Below, in pieces: positions 1 to 6,995 of a stretch of DNA of 17,537 nucleotides. This DNA is from Candidatus Thiodiazotropha taylori (GTDB taxonomy: Bacteria; Pseudomonadota; Gammaproteobacteria; Chromatiales; Chromatiaceae). Under the pieces are notes generated by a model, which had not been told where the DNA came from, searched no databases, and saw nothing but the letters and a program-made list of their open reading frames with translations. The DNA lies in assembly GCA_019100305.1 (NCBI GenBank), contig JAHRHW010000040.1, positions 1 through 17,537 on the forward strand, given 5' to 3'. Numbering within the stretch: position 1 is the first letter of the stretch; every line of letters begins with the position of its first letter. The position numbers were made by a program, and so were the translations under genes.

Positions 1-928
1 CTTCCAGTTCACGTATGATCTGTCGCAAGCTGACCAGAGCGTTCTTTTTACGCAGGATTTCATAGAAATCGATCTCTACCGCCTGCAGGAAGTGAATCAG
101 CGCCCAGGTCGAACCTCTGGCTTCATAGAAAACGTCGTCGATCTCCAACCAGGGTGTCTGTACCCTCATCTGGTCGTTGGTGGCTGTGGATTGGGAGGCC
201 GAAGGGTCCCCTGCCAGATCGGTATTGATTCGCTGTTGCCCGACACTGGCGCTCAAACGCTGAGATAGACTACCGAGTCTTTTTTCCACCACCGCAAGCC
301 AATCCCGCAGATTATCCGCCCTGGCATAGAACTGGGTGTTTTGATTGCCATCCGCAGAGAGCCCTTTCAGATAGCGCTCCAGTGCTTCAATACCCTGCCT
401 GTATTCACCTTCAGTGGATGGGAAAATCCAGGAGTCATTACTGTAGTTGAATTGGGGCTCGGCAATCGCGAGATCCTTGTTTTCCAGGGATTGGGATTGA
501 GAGCGGCTCATGTCGTTTCTCAGCGAACGAGCCAGATCTCTGACCTGGGTGAGCACGCCGAACTCCCAGTTCGGCATGTTGTCGAGAAACACACTGGGAG
601 GCGTGATGTCGTTACTCAGATAGCCACCCGGTTTTTCTAACAGGGTTTTGATTGCCGTCAGCAGGGTCATGGTGGTGTAGGAGCCTGTTACCGGTTTCAG
701 CTCCAGTTCCGCCAGTCGATCGTTACTGTGGCTGCGCACATCGAACGGTGGCGGCATGATGCTCCAGTAGACTCCGAGCAGAAACAGGATGACGATCAGT
801 GTGATGGTGGCCAGGCCACTCGCCCAGAGCTTTCCTTTCTCCCGCAGAGTACGCGGGTGGTAGAGGGATAGGATACGATTGAACATTGCCACTGTTTGGC
901 GGGCAATCCTGGTGAAACTGTCCTTCAC
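1..928 (-). CDS. DUF2333 family inner-membrane protein (3' end cut by window edge)
   Basis: An open frame runs from a GTG at 928 to the left edge without a stop, giving at least 309 residues; the C-terminus lies outside the window. The start is chosen because a GGAAGG ribosome-binding site sits seven bases upstream; an internal ATG fifteen codons in is the alternative. The protein has a short basic N-terminal tail, one clear membrane helix at about residues 36-56, then a long soluble part. That part contains patterns I associate with DUF2333: MPPPFDV after the helix, the TPPSVFLDNMPNWEFGVL block, and a late WALIHFLQAVEIDF block. The topology suggests a single-pass inner-membrane protein with a periplasmic domain. 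The family has no firmly assigned function. It is separated from ctaB by a hairpin and 154 bp, so it is probably a separate transcription unit. Family assignment is from memory of the pattern. Confidence 0.8.
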   Translation of the reverse strand, partial: MKDSFTRIARQTVAMFNRILSLYHPRTLREKGKLWASGLATITLIVILFLLGVYWSIMPPPFDVRSHSNDRLAELELKPVTGSYTTMTLLTAIKTLLEKPGGYLSNDITPPSVFLDNMPNWEFGVLTQVRDLARSLRNDMSRSQSQSLENKDLAIAEPQFNYSNDSWIFPSTEGEYRQGIEALERYLKGLSADGNQNTQFYARADNLRDWLAVVEKRLGSLSQRLSASVGQQRINTDLAGDPSASQSTATNDQMRVQTPWLEIDDVFYEARGSTWALIHFLQAVEIDFYEILRKKNALVSLRQIIRELE

Positions 929-1045
929 TGATGACCTTCCTTTCGTTGAGATTGGAATACTCCCTGCTTCAGGTTGCCAGCTGTAAATTCTGCAACCCGC
1001 AAGGAATTATCTCACGATTCTCTTGGAGACCTATCCTATATGGTG

Positions 1046-1073
1046 TCATGAGCTTGAGTTTTCAAGCTCATGA
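1046..1073 (-). terminator. Hairpin after ctaB, possible terminator
   Basis: A perfect 12-bp inverted repeat (TCATGAGCTTGA / TCAAGCTCATGA) with a four-base loop starts ten bases past the ctaB stop codon. On the minus strand the bases after the stem are not T-rich, so this is not a classical Rho-independent terminator. It may protect the 3' end of the cox operon mRNA or act together with Rho. Confidence 0.5.
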
Positions 1074-1082
1074 TACAACTGT

Positions 1083-1985
1083 TCAGATCAGCCTGATATA
1101 GTGATCTGCCAGCAGCAGGGTGAATAACAGGCTCAAATAGAGGATTGAGTAGCCAAAGGTTTTCATGGCATGGGTACGGCCCGGGCTATGCAGCAGTTTG
1201 ACCGCGTGATAGACGAAACCGATACCGAGTGCAATCGCGCCGCTCAAATAGAGATAGCCGCTCATATGGACCACGAAGGGCAGCAGAGTGACGGCCAGTA
1301 ACATGATGCTGTAGATCAGAATCTGCTGCTTGGTAAAGTCGACACCATGGGTTACCGGTAACATGGGAATGTCAGCCTTGGCATAGTCATCGCGCCGGTG
1401 AATCGCCAGAGGCCAGAAGTGGGGTGGGGTCCAAACAAAGATGATCAACATCAGCAGAAAGGCCTCGATGGTTACCTCGCCGGTAATCGCAGCCCAACCG
1501 AGCAGCGGCGGTGCAGCACCAGCCAGACCGCCCCAGACGATATTTTGCGGTGTCGTACGTTTCAGAAATCGGGTATAGATCAGTGCATATCCAATCAGCG
1601 CCAGGAATGTCAGCAGTGCCGTCAGCGGATTCACCAGAAAGTAGAGCATGGAGATCGAAACCGTACCCAGAAGCAGGGCAAAACTACCGGCATGCTGGCT
1701 ATCCATATGGCCGCTTGGGATCGGTCGGCGCTGGGTACGGTCCATCATTTTATCAATCCGTTGATCGACAATATGGTTGACCACCGCCCCACAGGCCGCT
1801 GCCAAAGAGATGCCGAGCAGCCCGAACAACATCGGTTGCCAGGGGACTACACCCTGTTTCGACAGCAGCATGCCGACCAGTGCGGTAAAGGCGATCAACA
1901 ACACCACCTTGGGTTTGGTCAGCTCATAGTAGTGCTGCCAGGCGAAACCAACGGATTGGCGAGCGGTAAGATCACTGGTGGCCAT
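1083..1985 (-). CDS. ctaB: Protohaem IX farnesyltransferase (haem O synthase)
   Basis: This 300-residue UbiA-superfamily enzyme transfers a farnesyl group to haem B to make haem O in the inner membrane, the first step from haem B toward haem A for the oxidase encoded upstream. The Asp-rich prenyl-diphosphate/Mg site NxxxDxxxD is visible (N70, D74, D78, then D82), followed by RTQRRPIPSG. The second conserved loop contains RRDDYAKADIPMLPV. Multiple hydrophobic helices cover the rest, and length matches the family. The frame is open upstream, but the start is placed at ATG 1985 because AAGGAGG lies five bases before it and homologues begin here. The gene overlaps the preceding Sco-like gene by 14 bp, implying translational coupling. 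In many relatives ctaA sits directly before ctaB; here it does not. Confidence 0.95.
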   Translation of the reverse strand: MATSDLTARQSVGFAWQHYYELTKPKVVLLIAFTALVGMLLSKQGVVPWQPMLFGLLGISLAAACGAVVNHIVDQRIDKMMDRTQRRPIPSGHMDSQHAGSFALLLGTVSISMLYFLVNPLTALLTFLALIGYALIYTRFLKRTTPQNIVWGGLAGAAPPLLGWAAITGEVTIEAFLLMLIIFVWTPPHFWPLAIHRRDDYAKADIPMLPVTHGVDFTKQQILIYSIMLLAVTLLPFVVHMSGYLYLSGAIALGIGFVYHAVKLLHSPGRTHAMKTFGYSILYLSLLFTLLLADHYIRLI

Positions 1986-2616
1986 ATTGACCTCCTTGGG
2001 ACCAGGTTTGTGAAGCCTTGAGCAGGCGTTCCAGATCCTTGAGAATCTGTTTGGAAGTGACCTGTGGGGTGTCATATCGCATCATCAAGTCACCTCTGGG
2101 ATCGACAATAAAGATCGGTACGCTGTCTTCGAATTCAGCTTCTGGAAAGAGTGTTCTAATGGCGCTCTGCTGGCCGTCATCGGCTATCAGCAGATGGGTG
2201 CCTTCAAGACCGTCAAGGGAGGGTGTCTGCAGACTTCCGTCACTCCCCGGCAGAATGATCAGCCCACGGGCAATGCGCTGTCTATTGGCCGCTGTGGCTC
2301 TACGGATCTGTCGGACTTTGATCAGGGTTTCCAGGCAGGCAGCATCACAACTTCTTTCGCTGATCACCAGCAGCGTCCACATACCTTCAAGGGTTTGCCA
2401 GTCAAACCTCATCTGATCGGCTGTTTTGAGATCGAGTGGTGCCACTGCTCTGGGAGGATCGATCAGTACCCCATGATGTGTCCTGCCTGACGGGAGCCAT
2501 TGTGGATTCAGAAAAAACAGCCAGGCAGCGATCAGTGGTAGCGCAGTAATCGCAACCAGGATCCATAACGAGGTCAGATTGCGTGAAGCTGGGGATTGTT
2601 GGGCCAGACTGTTCAT
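1972..2616 (-). CDS. Sco-like/thioredoxin-fold oxidase assembly protein lacking the copper-ligand His
   Basis: A 214-residue protein with one N-terminal membrane helix (about residues 17-36) and a periplasmic domain. Residues 89-94 (SCDAAC) form a CxxxC pair (C90, C94), in the place where Sco1/SenC proteins carry their Cu-binding CxxxC. The segment ending FIVDPRGD (about 168-175) matches the late Sco strand, but where Sco proteins have the third ligand (a His about eight residues before the Asp of xxDPxG) this protein has D164. It may therefore act as a thiol reductase or a modified copper chaperone for CuA/CuB loading; that is inference. Start ATG 2616 overlaps the SURF1 stop as ATGA, and its 3' end overlaps ctaB by 14 bp. 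Its position matches the uncharacterised gene between SURF1 and ctaA in Pseudomonas-type cox clusters. Confidence 0.75.
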   Translation of the reverse strand: MNSLAQQSPASRNLTSLWILVAITALPLIAAWLFFLNPQWLPSGRTHHGVLIDPPRAVAPLDLKTADQMRFDWQTLEGMWTLLVISERSCDAACLETLIKVRQIRRATAANRQRIARGLIILPGSDGSLQTPSLDGLEGTHLLIADDGQQSAIRTLFPEAEFEDSVPIFIVDPRGDLMMRYDTPQVTSKQILKDLERLLKASQTWSQGGQYGHQ

Positions 2617-3344
2617 GGGGTTTCGTTTGACACCTTTTGATAGGAGAGACGGAGCCAGACAAGCAGAGCGATGACGGCGAAAGCAAACCACTGGATGGCG
2701 TAACCGATATGCATCAGATCACTGACTTTCGGTGTTGGCCATTGGCGAATGAAATTTTGATCATCTTCCGATGTCTGCAGTACCAGTATGGGTAATACCT
2801 CTAGCCCTGACCATTGACGATATCGCTCCAGTGTCAGATAGGGCCAGTGTGGCGGTAGCTGACTGTTGTCGTCGATTGGGGTAAGTTCTATGGCCGGGGC
2901 TTGTGGAATGGTGATCTCTCCACTTATGCTCAGCTGGCCACTGCTGTTGGGTAGTGATTCGTTGTCTGTTGCAGGCGTTACTGCAGTCCAGCCACGATTC
3001 ACCAGGACGAGTTCGCCGCTTTCTGAGAGCTGCAGAGGCGTCACAACATGAATACCGGTTTTACCCAGGTGTTTACGATTGGTAATAAAAATGGTCCTCT
3101 CTGTCAGGAATTCACCTTGCAGCTTTACCTGTCGGTAGAGAAGCTGATCCGCTTGGGGGCGCACAGAATCGGTTAATGAGATGGGAGGCATCTTACGGCG
3201 CATCTCCAAGGCAGTCGCCTGGTTGCGTTTCTGCTCGGCACGCTCGAGTTGCCAGAATCCGAGACTGCATAATAGGGGAGTTACTATTACCATAACAACT
3301 GTAGGGATTGTTTGAGCGCGAAATTGCCGGGTACTGCTTGTCAT
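2613..3344 (-). CDS. SURF1 family cytochrome c oxidase assembly protein
   Basis: SURF1/Shy1 proteins sit in the inner membrane and help insert haem A into subunit I. The 243-residue product has the family layout: an N-terminal helix (about 13-31) running into LGFWQLERAEQK, a periplasmic domain with VLVNRGW, and a C-terminal helix introduced by HIGYAIQWFAFA. ATG 3344 is chosen because homologues start at about this distance before the first helix. No Shine-Dalgarno sequence precedes it. A TTG at 3374 would extend the protein by ten residues but also lacks one, so the start is uncertain and a leaderless or weakly initiated message is possible. The stop overlaps the next gene's ATG by four bases. 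It is divergent from the DUF2909 gene across an 81-bp gap. Confidence 0.93.
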   Translation of the reverse strand: MTSSTRQFRAQTIPTVVMVIVTPLLCSLGFWQLERAEQKRNQATALEMRRKMPPISLTDSVRPQADQLLYRQVKLQGEFLTERTIFITNRKHLGKTGIHVVTPLQLSESGELVLVNRGWTAVTPATDNESLPNSSGQLSISGEITIPQAPAIELTPIDDNSQLPPHWPYLTLERYRQWSGLEVLPILVLQTSEDDQNFIRQWPTPKVSDLMHIGYAIQWFAFAVIALLVWLRLSYQKVSNETP

Positions 3345-3425
3345 AACAACTATATTAAAAACATCCTTAATCAATACAGTACTGAAGATCGGTATTTCAT
3401 CGGTACCTCAGAAGAGGACATATTC
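3345..3425. promoter_or_regulatory. Divergent intergenic region between SURF1 and DUF2909
   Basis: This 81-bp AT-rich gap must carry any promoter for the plus-strand DUF2909 gene and possibly a second promoter for SURF1-Sco-ctaB. It contains a CAGTACTG palindrome near its middle and TA-rich stretches, but I cannot define convincing -35/-10 pairs. Confidence 0.35.
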
Positions 3426-3647
3426 ATGGACATTATCTTTAAATTACCTGTACTTCTGGTTCTGTTATTCATACTCATCTCCCTCTTTCAGGGAATGTAC
3501 TACATGGCAAAGGATGACGGTAAGAACAGTAGCACCCGTGTGGTACGCGCATTAACCATCCGGGTGACACTCTCGATACTGTTGTTTGCCATTCTCATGG
3601 CCGGATACTTTTTTGGGCTGCTTACACCTCATGGACTAACACCTTGA
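3426..3647 (+). CDS. DUF2909 twin-transmembrane protein, opposite strand within the cox cluster
   Basis: A 73-residue protein with two membrane helices (about residues 6-27 and 47-66) joined by a polar, basic loop containing YYMAKDDGKNSSTRVVRALTIR. This pattern matches the DUF2909 twin-transmembrane family, often found beside coxC and SURF1 in gammaproteobacteria. Its role is not established; association with oxidase assembly is inferred from position only. The start ATG 3426 has an AGAGGA ribosome-binding site seven bases upstream; the frame is open further upstream, but without comparable signals. It is read against the operon: divergent from SURF1 and convergent with coxC, from which it is separated by 28 bp. 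Confidence 0.85.
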   Translation: MDIIFKLPVLLVLLFILISLFQGMYYMAKDDGKNSSTRVVRALTIRVTLSILLFAILMAGYFFGLLTPHGLTP

Positions 3648-3675
3648 TTCAGTTTGAAATGGGCTATGAGCAGGC

Positions 3676-4548
3676 TCACAACCAATAGACAAACACAAAC
3701 AGACCGAGCCAGACCACATCCACAAAGTGCCAGTACCAGGCCACGGCCTCGAAGGCGAAGTGGTTGTGCGAGCTGAAATGGCTTTTCATACTTCGGCCCA
3801 GGATCGCCATCAGCATCACCGCCCCCATGGTTACATGGAATCCATGGAATCCGGTTAGCATATAAAAGGTTGAGCCGTAGGCTCCGGTCTCCAGTGTCAG
3901 GTTGAGCTCCTGATAGGCGTGCCCATATTCATAAGCCTGAAGGATGACGAAAAAGACCCCTAGGGCGATGGTTGCGATGAGTCCGTTTACCAGCTGTTTT
4001 TGGTTGTCCATCTTCAAACCCCAGTGGGCCCAGGTGATGGTCGCGCCGCTGGTCAGCAGTATCAGGGTATTGATTGCAGGAATTCCCCAGGCACCCATCG
4101 GTTGGAACTCACCACCCAGTTCTCCCGGCCCATGAGATGGCCAGACATTCTCAAAACCGTGATAGAGAATCTCGTTGGTTACCCCAAGATAGCCATCGCC
4201 ACCCAGCCAGGGCAGGGCGATATTCCGAATGTAGTAGAGGGCGCCAAAAAAGCTGAGAAAGAAGAATACTTCCGAGGCGATAAACCAAAACATGCCCATG
4301 CGGAAAGAGGTATCCACCTGACGATTGTAACAATCGCTCAAATTCTCCTTGATCACATCCCGGAACCAGCCATACAGCAGGTAGAAGAACATCAGCAGGC
4401 CTGCAACCACCAGATAGCTGCCTAGGGAGACTCCATTCATTGCCAGAGCGCCACCAAACAGGGTGATTAACAGTGAAAACATGCCGATGATTGGCCAGGG
4501 ACTTGGATCGGGTATGAAGTAGTCCCCACTATGCTCCTTTGCTGACAT
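3676..4548 (-). CDS. coxC: Cytochrome c oxidase subunit III
   Basis: The 290-residue product has the seven-helix subunit III pattern. Family hallmarks include SEVFFFLSFFGALYY in the second/third helix region, GAWGIPAINTLILLTSGATITWAHW, LQAYEY, FYMLTGFHGFHVTMG and the terminal VAWYWHFVDVVWLGLFVFVYW. Subunit III lacks metal centres and stabilises proton uptake and turnover in subunit I. The ATG at 4548 follows GGGAGAG with a six-base spacing. It lies 47 bp after ctaG in the same direction. Its 3' end faces the DUF2909 gene, so transcription toward SURF1 has to pass through that antisense gene or restart beyond it. Confidence 0.97.
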   Translation of the reverse strand: MSAKEHSGDYFIPDPSPWPIIGMFSLLITLFGGALAMNGVSLGSYLVVAGLLMFFYLLYGWFRDVIKENLSDCYNRQVDTSFRMGMFWFIASEVFFFLSFFGALYYIRNIALPWLGGDGYLGVTNEILYHGFENVWPSHGPGELGGEFQPMGAWGIPAINTLILLTSGATITWAHWGLKMDNQKQLVNGLIATIALGVFFVILQAYEYGHAYQELNLTLETGAYGSTFYMLTGFHGFHVTMGAVMLMAILGRSMKSHFSSHNHFAFEAVAWYWHFVDVVWLGLFVFVYWL

Positions 4549-4595
4549 TATAATTCTCTCCCCGATATGAGTTTTGTTTGATTGATTGTCATCGG

Positions 4596-5222
4596 TTATC
4601 TATTGGGTAAATTGCTTTCAGTTGCCGACTGTCTGGCGATTTGCGGTAGCAGTTTCGAAAGATCAGTTTTGTTTTTTGAGGCCTTTAAACGCATAAAGCT
4701 ATAGGACAGGGTAAGCGATTGAATGTCTGTTGGAAGGTCAGGGGATACCATAAACCTGAGTGGCATATCAGTCTGCTGATTACCGGCCAGGGTCTGCTTG
4801 TTGAAACAGAAGCACTCCAGTTTGCTGAAATAGGGTGTCGCCTGCCAGGGGGCAACGCTGGGAATTGCCTGTCCGGTCGCAGCATCGCCACTGCGGTTGC
4901 GGGCGACAAAATTGACTTCATAGGTCTTGCCCGGATGGACCCGCATGCTGCGGGTTGTCGCCTGGAAATCCCAGGGCAGATTGGGATTTACCGTGGCATC
5001 GAATTTCACAGTTACCCATCGGTCGCTTTCAACCTGTTTGACCACTTGAAGATCAGCAGGGTTGATTTTTCGTTGTGACAGGGACTGTGTGCCAGTCACT
5101 TCACAAAACAGGTCATACAGTGGTACCAGAGCGAAACCAAAACCGAACATGCCCACTACCAGGCCACTCAGTAGCAGGGTGGTGCGACGGTTCTTGTTTT
5201 CTCCGCTACCTGTTTTGTTCAT
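4596..5222 (-). CDS. ctaG: Cytochrome c oxidase assembly protein CtaG/Cox11
   Basis: CtaG/Cox11 is a membrane-anchored periplasmic copper chaperone that delivers copper to the CuB site of subunit I. The 208-residue product has a basic N-terminus, one helix (about 15-34) running into FALVPLYDLFCEVTG (C40), then a beta domain with the copper-binding CFCF motif (C137, C139) after YFSKLE. The N-side VNPNLPWDFQ and the late SLTLSYSFM segments also match the family. The start at ATG 5222 is set by the ATGA overlap with the stop of the upstream 50-residue gene; an in-frame extension to 5264 is possible but would overlap that gene further and has no matching homology. Confidence 0.96.
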   Translation of the reverse strand: MNKTGSGENKNRRTTLLLSGLVVGMFGFGFALVPLYDLFCEVTGTQSLSQRKINPADLQVVKQVESDRWVTVKFDATVNPNLPWDFQATTRSMRVHPGKTYEVNFVARNRSGDAATGQAIPSVAPWQATPYFSKLECFCFNKQTLAGNQQTDMPLRFMVSPDLPTDIQSLTLSYSFMRLKASKNKTDLSKLLPQIARQSATESNLPNR

Positions 5223-5371
5223 GGCATTGCCTGGGTGCCTACGATGCGGAACAGGCCTGTCCAAAATGGGAAGGAAGTAACCAGGAAGAAGATCGCCATG
5301 CCACCCAGCACCCAGGCCAGGCGGACATTTTTATTTCTCAGCTCCGGTGTTTGATATCTCGGTACTCTCAT
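5219..5371 (-). CDS. Small single-helix membrane protein between coxA and ctaG
   Basis: A 50-residue product starts at ATG 5371 with a GGAG ribosome-binding site nearby and ends in an ATGA overlap with ctaG. It has a short basic N-terminus (MRVPRYQTPELRNKNVR), one hydrophobic helix at about residues 18-41, and a short C-terminal tail. Tiny one-helix proteins are commonly found at this point in alpha- and gammaproteobacterial cox operons. The tight coupling supports translation and a role in the oxidase or its assembly, for example as an accessory subunit or a CtaG partner. That role is inference; I do not recognise a named family with certainty. Confidence 0.8.
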   Translation of the reverse strand: MRVPRYQTPELRNKNVRLAWVLGGMAIFFLVTSFPFWTGLFRIVGTQAMP

Positions 5372-5385
5372 TACCACTCCTGTTT

Positions 5386-6981
5386 CTATTTGATTTGTGG
5401 CGCAACGGTCCAGGTGTGGAATGCCGGCGGTGAATCCAACTCCCATTCCAGGCCTTTGGCACCTTCCCAGGCTCTGCTTTCAGCTTTCTTTCCGCCACGA
5501 ATGGTTTTAATGACGATATAGAGCAGTAACAGGTGGCTCAGACCGAATATGATCGCGCCGATACTGGAGATGACATTGAACTCGGTGAACATCATGTTGT
5601 AGTCGACGATTCTTCTCGGCATGCCAGCCAGACCAAGAAAGTGCTGCGGGAAGAAGGTGATGTTGAAACCGATTACATTGGTCCAGAAAAAGATCTTGCC
5701 GAGGGTTTCGTCATACATATGACCTGTCCACTTGGGTAGCCAGTAGAAAACACCGGCGAACAGCCCGAATACAGCGCCTGGCATCAGTACATAGTGAAAA
5801 TGGGCAACAACGAACATACTGTCGTGATACTGCATATCGGCTGGAACCACAGCCAGCATAACGCCACTCAATCCACCGAATGTGAACATCAGAACGATGG
5901 CTACGGCAAACAGCATGGGCGTTTCAAAGGTCATGGCGCCGCGCCACATGGTGGCGATGAAATTAAAAATCATCAGACCCACCGGGATGGAGATCAGAAT
6001 GGTACCGATCATAAAGTAGGTTACCGCGCCCAATGACATACCGATGGTGTATTGATGATGGGCCCATACCACCATACCGATTGTGGCTACGGTCAACATC
6101 GCGCCAACCATCGACTTATAGCCGAACAGGGGTTTGCGGGAAAAAGCGGGAATCACATGGGAGAGCACACCGATTGACGGCAACAGCAGGATATAGACTT
6201 CCGGATGACCAAAGAACCAGAACAGATGTTGAAACAACACCGGGTCTCCACCGCCGGCTGCATCAAAGAAGCTGGTGCCGAAATGTCTGTCAAACAGCAG
6301 CATTGTGACACCGCCGGCAAGTACCGGTACTACCAGAATCAGCAGAAATGCGGTTACCAACCAGGTCCAGCAGAACATCGGCATGGTCATCAGTGTCATG
6401 CCTGGTGCACGCATGTTCAACAGGGTGACAATGATGTTGATCGAGGCCAGTACTGAGGATATACCCAACAGGTGGATGGCGAAGATCAGAAAATCCATCG
6501 ACATGCCAACCTGAACTGACAGCGGCGGATAGAGTGTCCATCCGGTATTGATCTGGGTGCCACCACCAGGAAAGAACGGCACGACAAAGGAGAGAATCAA
6601 CATGGTTGCAGCTGCCGGAAGAATCCAGAAGCTGAGATTGTTCATCCTTGGCAGAGCCATGTCCGGTGCACCGATCATCATCGGAATCATCCAGTTTGCC
6701 AATCCTGCGGCAGCCGGCATAACCGCGCCGAATATCATGATCAGAGCATGGTTGGTCACCAGATTGTTGTAGAGATCCGGATCAAGTAACTGGATACCCG
6801 GTTGGAACAGTTCCAAGCGGATCAGCATGGCACTTGCGCCACCGATGAACAGCATGATCAGGGCAAACAGAAGATACAGGGTCCCGATATCTTTATGGTT
6901 GGTGCTGAACAGCCAACGCCGCCAACCTGTTGGCATATCATGGTGATGCGCTTCATCGTGGTTTAAGGTGGTTGTGGTCAT
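5386..6981 (-). CDS. coxA: Cytochrome c oxidase subunit I
   Basis: Catalytic subunit of a haem-copper oxidase, in the inner membrane: it reduces oxygen to water and pumps protons. In the 531-residue product all expected metal ligands are visible: H78 (low-spin haem, in VTNHALIMIFG), H259 with E261 and Y263 in WFFGHPEVYILLLP (CuB ligand, proton-channel Glu, cross-linked Tyr), H308-H309 (CuB), and H394/H396 in VVAHFHYVL (high-spin and low-spin haems). The Glu in HPEVY places it in the A1-type oxidases. The start is ATG 6981, with GGAGAG seven bases upstream; a TTG two codons earlier is less likely. It begins 14 bp after coxB and ends 14 bp before the small membrane-protein gene. Confidence 0.98.
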   Translation of the reverse strand: MTTTTLNHDEAHHHDMPTGWRRWLFSTNHKDIGTLYLLFALIMLFIGGASAMLIRLELFQPGIQLLDPDLYNNLVTNHALIMIFGAVMPAAAGLANWMIPMMIGAPDMALPRMNNLSFWILPAAATMLILSFVVPFFPGGGTQINTGWTLYPPLSVQVGMSMDFLIFAIHLLGISSVLASINIIVTLLNMRAPGMTLMTMPMFCWTWLVTAFLLILVVPVLAGGVTMLLFDRHFGTSFFDAAGGGDPVLFQHLFWFFGHPEVYILLLPSIGVLSHVIPAFSRKPLFGYKSMVGAMLTVATIGMVVWAHHQYTIGMSLGAVTYFMIGTILISIPVGLMIFNFIATMWRGAMTFETPMLFAVAIVLMFTFGGLSGVMLAVVPADMQYHDSMFVVAHFHYVLMPGAVFGLFAGVFYWLPKWTGHMYDETLGKIFFWTNVIGFNITFFPQHFLGLAGMPRRIVDYNMMFTEFNVISSIGAIIFGLSHLLLLYIVIKTIRGGKKAESRAWEGAKGLEWELDSPPAFHTWTVAPQIK

Positions 6982-6995
6982 GTTCAAACTCTCCT

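Noticed and set aside
341..640. Plus-strand 99-codon frame at the left edge
   Set aside because: It lies inside the minus-strand DUF2333 frame, which has a ribosome-binding site, a membrane helix and family patterns.
1398..2021. Long plus-strand frame (207 codons) antisense to ctaB
   Set aside because: It is a shadow of ctaB: Gln/Arg/His-rich composition, no motif, and complete overlap with a well-supported gene.
4151..4333. Short frames antisense or frame-shifted inside coxC, ctaG, coxA and coxB
   Set aside because: All overlap strongly supported oxidase genes and have no independent start signals or domains.
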